Shown piece by piece: positions 50,642-57,858 of a DNA stretch of 64,000 nt. Under the pieces are notes generated by a model. That model saw nothing but the letters and a program-made list of their open reading frames with translations. It made no database searches and was not told the origin of the DNA. Numbering within the stretch: the stretch's first letter is position 1; every line of letters begins with the position of its first letter. Position numbers and translations under genes: made by a program. Source of the stretch: CALKXV01 sp965228905. GTDB lineage: Bacteria > Pseudomonadota > Alphaproteobacteria > Rhodobacterales > Rhodobacteraceae. The DNA is taken from NCBI GenBank assembly GCA_965228905.1, contig CBDDII010000003.1, positions 1,984,001-2,048,000 on the forward strand, written 5' to 3'.

Positions 50642-51211
50642 ATGAAGGGTTCGGTGAACTGGACATGCGATTGTGGCAAGCTGCGGTTCCGCCTTGCCCC
50701 GGTCGATGGAACGCGGTGCATCTGTTATTGCCGCGATTGCCAGGCCTTTCTGGCGCATCTTGGCCGGGATGACATCGCCGATCCTGCCGGTGGCACCGAT
50801 CTGTTCCAGACCACACCGAACCGGGTTCATCTGGAAGCGGGGGGCGAGCATCTGGCCAATCTGCGCCTGACGGACAAGGGCCCCTTGCGTTGGTACGCCA
50901 GTTGCTGCGGCACGCCGGTCTGCAACACGGGCGCAAGTCGCGCGATGCCCTTGGCAAGTTTCCTTGTGCGGTCCTTTGATGGCGAGGTCGCCCCGGTCAT
51001 GGCGCGGGTGAACCTGAAGGGCGCACGGCAATGGGTCGAGGATGATGGGGGCAACGCGGGCCGGTTGATCCGGTCGTTCCTGTGGCGGGCGGTAAAAGCG
51101 CTTGTGACAGGGGCCTACCGCAAAACGCCCTTCTTCGACCGCGAAGGCGTACCGGTTGCCCCGACGACGCGGCTTTCAACGGAAGAACACGCGCGCGCCT
51201 ATGCCGATTGA
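50642..51211 (+). CDS. Cys-rich GFA/CENP-V-like protein (DUF6151 type)
   Basis: A 189-residue protein with the zinc-site layout CDCGKL, then CICYCRDCQAF, and CCGTPVCNTG, the Cys pattern of the GFA/CENP-V fold and of the DUF6151 group. Function unknown; probably a zinc protein. It follows the GNAT gene by 9 bp. Confidence 0.78.
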   Translation: MKGSVNWTCDCGKLRFRLAPVDGTRCICYCRDCQAFLAHLGRDDIADPAGGTDLFQTTPNRVHLEAGGEHLANLRLTDKGPLRWYASCCGTPVCNTGASRAMPLASFLVRSFDGEVAPVMARVNLKGARQWVEDDGGNAGRLIRSFLWRAVKALVTGAYRKTPFFDREGVPVAPTTRLSTEEHARAYAD

Positions 51212-51244
51212 CTTGGGAAGGTGCAGAGGACAAGGCTCTGCCTC

Positions 51245-52693
51245 ATGATCGACTTTCGACCCATTGGATACGTGATCGGGCTTTTGGTGGTGGCCCTGGG
51301 CGTCACGATGCTGATTCCCATGGCCGCGGATTTCATGGCCGAGAACGATCACACCCATGCCTTTCTGGAATCGGCGGTCATCACCATATTGACCGGCGGG
51401 CTGGTGGCGACGGCCACGGCGAATTCCGTCAGCAAGGGGTTGAACAACCAACAATTGTTCCTGCTGACGACACTGGTCTGGGTCTTTCTGCCCCTGTTCG
51501 GGGCCTTGCCGTTCTGGCTTGGCGACACCGAGGCCAGCGTGACGGACGCCTATTTCGAGGCGATGTCGGGGCTGACCACCACCGGTTCCACGGTGTTCGA
51601 GGGGCTCGACGGGTTTCCCGTGGGTATCTTGTTGTGGCGGTCGATGTTGCAATGGTTCGGCGGGATCGGGATCATCGTCGTGGCCATGGCCTTTCTGCCG
51701 GAGCTGCGGGTCGGGGGGATGCAGATCTTCCGCTCGGAAGCCTTTGAGACCGACGGCAAGGTCTTGCCACGCGCGGCCGAGATCGCCTCGCGCATCTCGA
51801 TCGTCTACGTGGGGCTGACCGTGGCCTGCGGGCTGGCATACGTGGCGCTTGGACTCGGTTTCTTTGACGCGCTGAACCACGCGATGACAACGCTGGCGAC
51901 GGGCGGGTTTTCGACGCACGACGATTCCTTCGGCGTGTTCCAGGGGGCACCGGAATACGTGGCCGCTGTTTTCATGATCCTCGCCTGCCTGCCCTTCGTG
52001 CGTTACATTCAACTGTTGTCGGGAAGCACGCGGCCGATCCTGAAGGACAGCCAGATCCGGACGTTTCTGGTGTTCATCGGCATTGCGGTGCTGGTTGTCA
52101 CGGCTTACCGGATTTTCGCCAATGGCGACGCCATCGAAGGCGCCTTTCGCGAAGCGGTGTTCAACGTCACCTCGATCATGTCGGGCACGGGCTTTGCCAG
52201 CGCGGATTATCAGGCCTGGGGGGCTTTTCCCGTCGCCGTGTTCTTTTTCATCGGGCTGGTCGGGGGGTGCGCGGGATCGACCTGTTGTTCGGTGAAGATC
52301 TTTCGCTATCAGATCCTGATTTCGTCGATTGCCAACCAGATCCGCCGGATTCACAGCCCGCACGGGGTCTATCAGTTGAAATACGCCGGTCGCACCGTCG
52401 AGGAAGAGGTTCTGTCCTCGGTCATGGTGTTCCTGACGCTTTTCGTGGTCACCCTTGGGGTGACGGCTGTCTTGCTGTCGGCGACCGGCCTTGATTTCGT
52501 GACGTCCGTCAGCGGTGCCGCGACGGCGATTGCCAACGTCGGCCCGGGGTTGGGCGAGTTCATCGGTCCGGACGGCAACTTCGCCGAGTTGAACGACGCC
52601 GCGAAGTGGATCCTGATCTGGGCGATGCTTGTGGGCCGCCTTGAATTGCTTGTGGTCTTTGTCCTGTTCACAAGCCGGTTTTGGCGGGCGTGA
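51245..52693 (+). CDS. trkH: TrkH-family potassium uptake protein
   Basis: A 482-residue membrane protein with four pore-loop repeats: AMSGLTTTGSTVF, TLATGGFSTHD, SIMSGTGFASADY and GAATAIANVGPGLG, each supplying a filter Gly. It imports K+ with a TrkA-type regulator, not found in the window. The ATG at 51245 is preceded by a GCAGAG/CTCTGC hairpin (51223-51241) and has no clear Shine-Dalgarno; a GTG at 51221 would start inside that hairpin. Confidence 0.93.
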   Translation: MIDFRPIGYVIGLLVVALGVTMLIPMAADFMAENDHTHAFLESAVITILTGGLVATATANSVSKGLNNQQLFLLTTLVWVFLPLFGALPFWLGDTEASVTDAYFEAMSGLTTTGSTVFEGLDGFPVGILLWRSMLQWFGGIGIIVVAMAFLPELRVGGMQIFRSEAFETDGKVLPRAAEIASRISIVYVGLTVACGLAYVALGLGFFDALNHAMTTLATGGFSTHDDSFGVFQGAPEYVAAVFMILACLPFVRYIQLLSGSTRPILKDSQIRTFLVFIGIAVLVVTAYRIFANGDAIEGAFREAVFNVTSIMSGTGFASADYQAWGAFPVAVFFFIGLVGGCAGSTCCSVKIFRYQILISSIANQIRRIHSPHGVYQLKYAGRTVEEEVLSSVMVFLTLFVVTLGVTAVLLSATGLDFVTSVSGAATAIANVGPGLGEFIGPDGNFAELNDAAKWILIWAMLVGRLELLVVFVLFTSRFWRA

Positions 52694-52705
52694 TCGCCTG
52701 AAAAG

Positions 52706-54397
52706 TTAGTTCCAGCAACTGACCAGAACGGTCATGTCGGCGGCCAGAAGTGTCAGATCCTCGGGCGGCAAGGTGTCTGCCGCATCGGTGGCATCCGGTG
52801 TCACGCCATGTGTCGTCAGGAAATCAGCCAGCACGGGCGCATCGGCGGCAAAGGCCACGTCGCCGGGAAGCTGGCGCGCGCTTTCCTCGCGATCAAGGAG
52901 CATTCCCAGAACGCCGCCCGCGTCGTTGAAGACAGGACCGCCCGCGTCGCCGGGTTCGTTCGTCACGCTCAGGCGTTGGACACGGGTGTCGCCGTCCAGC
53001 CCCTTGAGGTCGGAAAGCGTTCCGTAGGTGAGCGATGGCGCTGTCAGAACGCCGCCAAAGCTGTAGCCCGCGATGGCGATGTCCGATTGCAGACGAGGTT
53101 CCGACGCCGCAAGGCGGGCGACGGAAAGGGGGGCGAGGGTTTCAAGCGGTTTCAAAAGCACCAGGCCCAGGGCGGAATCTTCGGCCGCAATCTCGGCGTC
53201 GGATTCATCGTTCAGGGTGATGCGGGTGCATTGGTTGACCGCCGCGCGGGTGGTCAGTACCGCGCCCGTGCGGTCGATGAAGAAGCCCGAGCTTGACCGG
53301 TCGGCCCGCCGGATTTCCAGCCCCGACAAAAGGTCGATGTTCTGCGTGCTGTTTCCGGCGGTGTCGGGCAGGACGGCCTCGGTTGTGGTGAAGCTGGTCT
53401 GCATGGCATCCAGCGCAAGGCGGAAGCGTTTCTCATCGCCAGCGGGCCAGACAAGGGTATAGCCCTTGACCGTTTCGCCATCGATCCGGGCATAGGTGTG
53501 TGACACGATCCGGTCGTTGGCACCTTCCAGCGTGAACGAGTTCTGGCGAAGCGCACGCGAACCGTTCAGCGGCACGATCTCCAGCGTCTGCATGATGTCG
53601 TAAAGCGCCGCCAGCGTCGCGCCGTCGCCGCTTTGGCTGATAAGCAGCACTCGCACGCCTTCGTCCGTGGTCGGGGTGTAATGGGCGAAGGGGGATTCGT
53701 AACGGTCGAAACTGACAATGCCCGTGGGCATTTCAATCTCGATCCCGGCGTTGGCGTCGATGACCGGGGCAAGGTCAAGGGATTGCAGAACCTCGAAATA
53801 GCCGTCGATCAACGCGCGTCGCTGCAACGTCGTCAGGATACCGGTCGGCTCGTACCCGTTGGCCTGTTGCCAGGCCGACATGGCGCGACGGGTGCCGGGG
53901 CCGAAAGAGGCATCGACGCGGGCAGTATAGAATCCGTCGAGCTTCATGGCCGTCTGGATCAGGGCGCGGTCTTCGCGCGTGAGATTGCGTTCGCCCGCGC
54001 GGGCTTCCTCGGGGGTTTCCTCGCCTGCGATCAGGGGTTCCGCGGGCTCGGAAGGTTGGGTCAGGGTCGCGACAGACCGGCCTTCGCCGAAAATCCGTTC
54101 GCCGAAGCTGCGCCCGTCGGAAATAAAGGCGTCCGGGGGCACTTGCCGGGACTGGCGCAGTTGCAAAAGCTGGGTCTGCGCCTCGATCTCGTCATAGGGG
54201 CCAAGGGCGATGACGTGCCATTGCGAGCCGGTCTTGAAGGCATTCACGTCCGACAGACGGTTGGCATAGGATTCGGCCCGTTCCAGCGCCTGGGCTTCGG
54301 AGGGTTGCGCCTCGACCTGTACCCAGGATTGCGCCGCCGCCGCCTCGGCCCAAAGACCGAGGGTCATCATCTTTACCAAGCCAACCACGTATCGCAT
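52706..54397 (-). CDS. SPOR/peptidoglycan-binding protein with inactive trypsin-like domain
   Basis: A 563-residue secreted protein: signal peptide (~1-22), SPOR-like domain (~24-90), PG_binding_1 domain (~142-198: MKLDGFYTARVDASFGPGTRRAM), a middle region, and a C-terminal trypsin-like fold (~360-530). The protease triad is lost. GDSGGP is GDAGGP (Ala485); the His block reads LTTRAAVNQC (Ala386); and the Asp position in the LVLLK block is Gly411. It is therefore probably a peptidoglycan-associated structural or binding protein rather than a peptidase. Confidence 0.82.
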   Translation of the reverse strand: MRYVVGLVKMMTLGLWAEAAAAQSWVQVEAQPSEAQALERAESYANRLSDVNAFKTGSQWHVIALGPYDEIEAQTQLLQLRQSRQVPPDAFISDGRSFGERIFGEGRSVATLTQPSEPAEPLIAGEETPEEARAGERNLTREDRALIQTAMKLDGFYTARVDASFGPGTRRAMSAWQQANGYEPTGILTTLQRRALIDGYFEVLQSLDLAPVIDANAGIEIEMPTGIVSFDRYESPFAHYTPTTDEGVRVLLISQSGDGATLAALYDIMQTLEIVPLNGSRALRQNSFTLEGANDRIVSHTYARIDGETVKGYTLVWPAGDEKRFRLALDAMQTSFTTTEAVLPDTAGNSTQNIDLLSGLEIRRADRSSSGFFIDRTGAVLTTRAAVNQCTRITLNDESDAEIAAEDSALGLVLLKPLETLAPLSVARLAASEPRLQSDIAIAGYSFGGVLTAPSLTYGTLSDLKGLDGDTRVQRLSVTNEPGDAGGPVFNDAGGVLGMLLDREESARQLPGDVAFAADAPVLADFLTTHGVTPDATDAADTLPPEDLTLLAADMTVLVSCWN

Positions 54398-54638
54398 TTT
54401 GCCCCGTTCCGCATTGTTGTCCGTCGCACCGACCGTTCAGGCCGACGGTGCCTGTTCTACCAGAGCCTAGCGCGGTTGCACGTGGAATCGAGTGGGGCGG
54501 TCGGGGAATGTGCCTTGCTCGGCACTTGTCAGGCGATTTGCCCGTCGTGCAGGATGGAATCGTTAAAGTCTTTTAAGTTCGGGCGTTGGTAAAAGCGTTT
54601 CTTGAAGACCGCCGTGTTCCGCAATTTCGGAGGAAGTT

Positions 54639-55043
54639 ATGCAGCTTTCGCTTTTGATGTGCGCAACGGCGCTCGCATTCGCCGGGCCTTCCGGCAAGCT
54701 CTTCTTCGCCAAATCGAGCGCTAGTCCGCCTGTGCTGTTGTCTCAGGAGACCTTGCGCGAATTCACGTTCAAGGCCGATGTTGGCCTCGCAGTGGGGGCA
54801 TTCATGATACCCGGGGACAGGGTGGACGTGTTTCTTCGCGAGGGCGCAGGCGGAGCGCTGATCCTGATCCACTCCGATTTGCATGTGATCGCCAGTCATA
54901 GGACGCATTACGGATCTGATCCTATTGCGACAGTTCTTGTGACCGTGAAAGCGGATCGGAAGGTTGCCGATAAACTTGTCCGTGCGCAGGAGGCGGGGCG
55001 ATTGTCGATCATGCTGGCAGAGGCGATGATGAGGGAGCACTAG
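54639..55043 (+). CDS. orphan minimal RcpC/CpaB-like periplasmic protein
   Basis: A 134-residue protein with a signal-like N-terminus (MQLSLLMCATALAFAGPSG). The rest aligns with the RcpC domain of the CpaB at 14494-15309: VGLAVGAFMIPGDRVDVFL against VGGFVTPGDKVDVVM, and LVTVKADRKVADKLVRAQEAGRLSIML against VTVEVTPEQGQKLALAQKAGTLSLSL. It lacks the SAF half and lies about 40 kb from the Tad locus. GGAGGAAG precedes the ATG. Function unknown. Confidence 0.72.
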   Translation: MQLSLLMCATALAFAGPSGKLFFAKSSASPPVLLSQETLREFTFKADVGLAVGAFMIPGDRVDVFLREGAGGALILIHSDLHVIASHRTHYGSDPIATVLVTVKADRKVADKLVRAQEAGRLSIMLAEAMMREH

Positions 55044-55092
55044 GAAGCTTGAGGCAAGGTTGTGGAGCCCAATGGGTGGGACGTGAGAATGC

Positions 55093-55107
55093 CAATGACT
55101 ATCATTG
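55093..55107. promoter_or_regulatory. palindrome CAATGA-CTA-TCATTG, candidate operator
   Basis: A perfect 6+3+6 inverted repeat in an AT-rich gap. The AATGA…TCATT core resembles Fur-family operator halves. It lies about 210 bp upstream of the small secreted protein gene at 55319. Confidence 0.35.
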
Positions 55108-55318
55108 TAAGATATTATAAACGATTGATTTTCAGGAGACCCACCACCACATGAAACCTATCGGGGAGTAGCGACCGCCATTGCGGCGGAGGCACGTCAA
55201 CATACTCGCGCAGCAGTCGCGTGGCGTGTCTGACCTTACGGGTTTTGCAAGACCGTGGCGACGTGGCTCTCTGGGCGGAGTCCATCCATCGCCCGGCACA
55301 GCCCCGAGGAACACGAGC

Positions 55319-55483
55319 ATGTCTCCCATCGCCAAGACATGCGGCGGGGTTGCTCTTTTCGTTCTCGGTTCGGTGATCCTTGGGACGCATCTCGGCGGGG
55401 CGGCATCGGCAGAACGGAAAGTCGATTTGCAGAACCGGACGACGGGCGCGAATGTGAAAGAAGTGGCTCAATTCCATTCGTAA
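55319..55483 (+). CDS. small exported hypothetical protein
   Basis: A 54-residue product: MSPIAKTCGGVALFVLGSVI leads a signal peptide or anchor ending near GGAASA, leaving a short polar tail (RKVDLQNRTTGANVK…). GAGGAA lies 8 bp before the ATG. No homologue recognised; the 275 bp before it hold only the palindrome at 55093. The coding call rests on the signal peptide and ribosome-binding site. Confidence 0.5.
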   Translation: MSPIAKTCGGVALFVLGSVILGTHLGGAASAERKVDLQNRTTGANVKEVAQFHS

Positions 55484-55557
55484 ACTGAAAGCGGCGGCAT
55501 TTGCGATGACGTTCGGCTAAGCTTTGTCACGAGGCACCGTGACCGCAGGATCAGACT

Positions 55558-56184
55558 TTGGCTCATTTCGGAAAATCCCCGTCTTTCGCCGATGACACGA
55601 AGAAAATCGCGGCTTTCCTGGCGGAGACGACAAGGCCGCTTGGTTTCAGGAAGCGGCGAAACGGATTTAACCGACGGCTCGACAATGGGCTGATCCAGCA
55701 GCTTTCGATATTCTCTGTGGGGGCATATTCCATCGACCACGGGAAATTTTATCTCCATGCCGGGTGCTATGTTCCCGAGGCAGAACTCTATCGGAAACAC
55801 GTAAGTGATCCCGATTGGGTGAATGACTATCATTGCGCGATACGAGGTGGTTTCCCCGAGAACTATGTAAGCATTCGCACCATTGCCGCAGATCTTGCCG
55901 CGATCTCACCGCATCTGACGGCAGCGCTGGATGCGCTTACGGCTTTCGACGACTATGACAAGATTCTGGGGTTCGCGGCTCCACAAGGCGCAGTAAACGG
56001 CCTCTCGCTTCGCTTCGAAACACCACAGCCCCTTGTAAAAGCCTGCATCCTGCTGGCGCGGTCGGACCGTGACGGTGCGTCAAAGACGGTTCAGGACTAT
56101 CTTGACTGGCTGAACGCGAAAGAGACCCCGCATCGGGGTCACATCGAGGTCGTGACGGAATGGGCGGCAGAGATGGGGCTTTGA
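55558..56184 (+). CDS. DUF4304-like protein
   Basis: A 208-residue protein. The N-terminal half (FLAETTRPLGFRKRRNGFNRRLDNGLIQQLSI … FYLHAGCYVP) matches the DUF4304 pattern 'LKPLGFKKKGxxF … xQ'. Function unknown; DUF4304 genes often occur in accessory regions. It starts at TTG 55558, with AGGA upstream, because no Met occurs before the domain. Confidence 0.7.
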   Translation: MAHFGKSPSFADDTKKIAAFLAETTRPLGFRKRRNGFNRRLDNGLIQQLSIFSVGAYSIDHGKFYLHAGCYVPEAELYRKHVSDPDWVNDYHCAIRGGFPENYVSIRTIAADLAAISPHLTAALDALTAFDDYDKILGFAAPQGAVNGLSLRFETPQPLVKACILLARSDRDGASKTVQDYLDWLNAKETPHRGHIEVVTEWAAEMGL

Positions 56185-56295
56185 GCGCCTGGCGTCTGTC
56201 GCGCCAACTATTCCCTTGAATTCCAGCCTTTGATTGACCGTGCCCGCAGGCTTGCCTATTGAGTGCGCGACCAAGACCCCCGCGAGGAGCATCCC

Positions 56296-57222
56296 ATGGC
56301 CGCCGACGCGCGTCCCAAGAGTTTTCAGGAGATCATCCTGCGCCTTCAGACCTATTGGGCCTCGAAGGGCTGCGCCATTTTGCAACCCTACGACATGGAG
56401 GTCGGCGCAGGCACCTTTCACCCGGCCACGACCCTGCGTGCGCTTGGCTCCAAGCCCTGGGCGGCAGCCTATGTGCAGCCATCGCGGCGTCCGACCGACG
56501 GGCGCTATGGCGAGAACCCGAACCGGTTGCAGCATTATTACCAGTACCAGGTGCTGATCAAACCCTCGCCACCGGACTTGCAGGCGCTTTACCTCGGCTC
56601 GCTGGAGGCGATCGGGATCGACATGGCGTTGCACGACATCCGCTTTGTCGAAGACGATTGGGAAAGCCCGACGCTTGGGGCCTGGGGTCTGGGCTGGGAA
56701 GTCTGGTGCGACGGGATGGAAGTCAGCCAGTTCACCTATTTCCAGCAGGTCGGCGGCCATGATTGCAAACCGGTCTCGGGCGAGTTGACCTATGGGCTTG
56801 AGCGTCTGGCGATGTATGTGCTGGGCGTCGACCACGTGATGGAGATGCCGTTCAACGATCCCCAGACCGAAATTGCGCTGAGTTACGGCGATATCTTCAA
56901 GCAGACCGAGGAAGAATACTCGCGCTGGAACTTCGACGTGGCCGACACGGACGTCTTGTTGCAGCACTTCAAAGATGCCGAGGCGGAATGTCACCGCATT
57001 CTGGACGCCGAAGAGATGGACCCGAAGACGGGTCAGCGGATCGTCATGGCACACCCGGCTTACGACCAGTGCATCAAGGCCAGCCATGTGTTCAACCTTC
57101 TGGACGCGCGCGGCGTGATCTCGGTCACCGAACGGCAGGCTTACATCGGGCGGGTGCGGGCCTTGGCCAAGGCCTGTGCGGATGCTTTCGTGACCACCAG
57201 GGCGGCGGGGGCCGAGGCCTGA
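56296..57222 (+). CDS. glyQ: glycyl-tRNA synthetase alpha chain
   Basis: A 308-residue catalytic subunit of the bacterial alpha2-beta2 GlyRS. Landmarks are SFQEIILRLQTYWASKGCAILQPYDMEVGAGTF, YVQPSRRPTDGRYGENPNRLQHYYQYQV and FTYFQQVGG. GAGGAG lies 6 bp before ATG 56296. glyS follows after one small gene. Confidence 0.98.
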   Translation: MAADARPKSFQEIILRLQTYWASKGCAILQPYDMEVGAGTFHPATTLRALGSKPWAAAYVQPSRRPTDGRYGENPNRLQHYYQYQVLIKPSPPDLQALYLGSLEAIGIDMALHDIRFVEDDWESPTLGAWGLGWEVWCDGMEVSQFTYFQQVGGHDCKPVSGELTYGLERLAMYVLGVDHVMEMPFNDPQTEIALSYGDIFKQTEEEYSRWNFDVADTDVLLQHFKDAEAECHRILDAEEMDPKTGQRIVMAHPAYDQCIKASHVFNLLDARGVISVTERQAYIGRVRALAKACADAFVTTRAAGAEA

Positions 57223-57225
57223 GCG

Positions 57226-57753
57226 ATGAGCGGCAAGCTGTTGGCCATATTCCTGTTGCTGGTCGCCGTCGTCGGCGGCGCGGGCATGTATTACCTGCAG
57301 GTTTACGGGTATTACACCCATGTTCAGGCGACGGGTGAAGGCGACGTGCAACTGACCGGGCTGGAAAGCGAGTTGCCCGAGCCGATCCTTTACGAGGATT
57401 TCAAGGCGATTGACGCCGAAAGCTCGCCCCTGCGGTATCGCGCCTGTTTCACGACGACCGTGAGCCAGGCGCTTTTGACCGAAACCTTCCTACTTTACGA
57501 CGATGCGGTGCCCACGGTCGCGCCCGGATGGTTCGATTGTTTCGATGCCGATGCCCTTGGCGCGGACCTGGAGGAAGGCACGGCGATGGCTTTCCTTGGG
57601 ACCGCGAACATAATCTACGGCTTTGACCGGGTGGTGGCCATCGACGACGCGGGGCGGGGCTATGTCTGGCACCAGTTGAACCACTGCGGCAAGGCGGCCT
57701 TTGACGGCGATCCCTTGCCCGAGGGTTGTCCTCCTCAGGAGGGCGGTGAATGA
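57226..57753 (+). CDS. conserved membrane-anchored protein between glyQ and glyS (DUF6446 type)
   Basis: A 175-residue protein with an N-terminal membrane helix (LLAIFLLLVAVVGGAGMYYL) and a periplasmic domain with three or four Cys (YRACFTT, WFDCFDAD, LNHCGK, PEGCPP). It starts 3 bp after glyQ. From its position it resembles the DUF6446 family found in this spot in Rhodobacteraceae. No role in tRNA charging is implied. Confidence 0.78.
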   Translation: MSGKLLAIFLLLVAVVGGAGMYYLQVYGYYTHVQATGEGDVQLTGLESELPEPILYEDFKAIDAESSPLRYRACFTTTVSQALLTETFLLYDDAVPTVAPGWFDCFDADALGADLEEGTAMAFLGTANIIYGFDRVVAIDDAGRGYVWHQLNHCGKAAFDGDPLPEGCPPQEGGE

Positions 57754-57769
57754 GCGGCAGGTGTTTCCA

Positions 57770-57843
57770 TGAGGTCCCGGGTCAGGCCCGGGACGTCCAA
57801 TCTCGCAATTCCAATGTTGCTCCGGACCTGATCCGGGGCCTCA
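57770..57843. repeat. inverted pair of 23-bp palindromic repeats
   Basis: Copy A (57770-57792, plus) begins TGAGGTCCCGGG and copy B (57843-57821, minus) begins TGAGGCCCCGGA; 19 of 23 positions agree. Each forms a GC-rich hairpin (copy A stem 57774-57781 with 57787-57794). They are 28 bp apart, giving a REP/BIME-like pair between the DUF6446-type gene and glyS. Confidence 0.8.
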
Positions 57844-57858
57844 AGACAGGAACGTTTC

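Noticed and set aside
55822..55835. Second copy of the AATGACTATCATTG motif
   Set aside because: It lies inside the DUF4304-like coding sequence and lacks the outer C/G pair of the palindrome; treated as coincidence.
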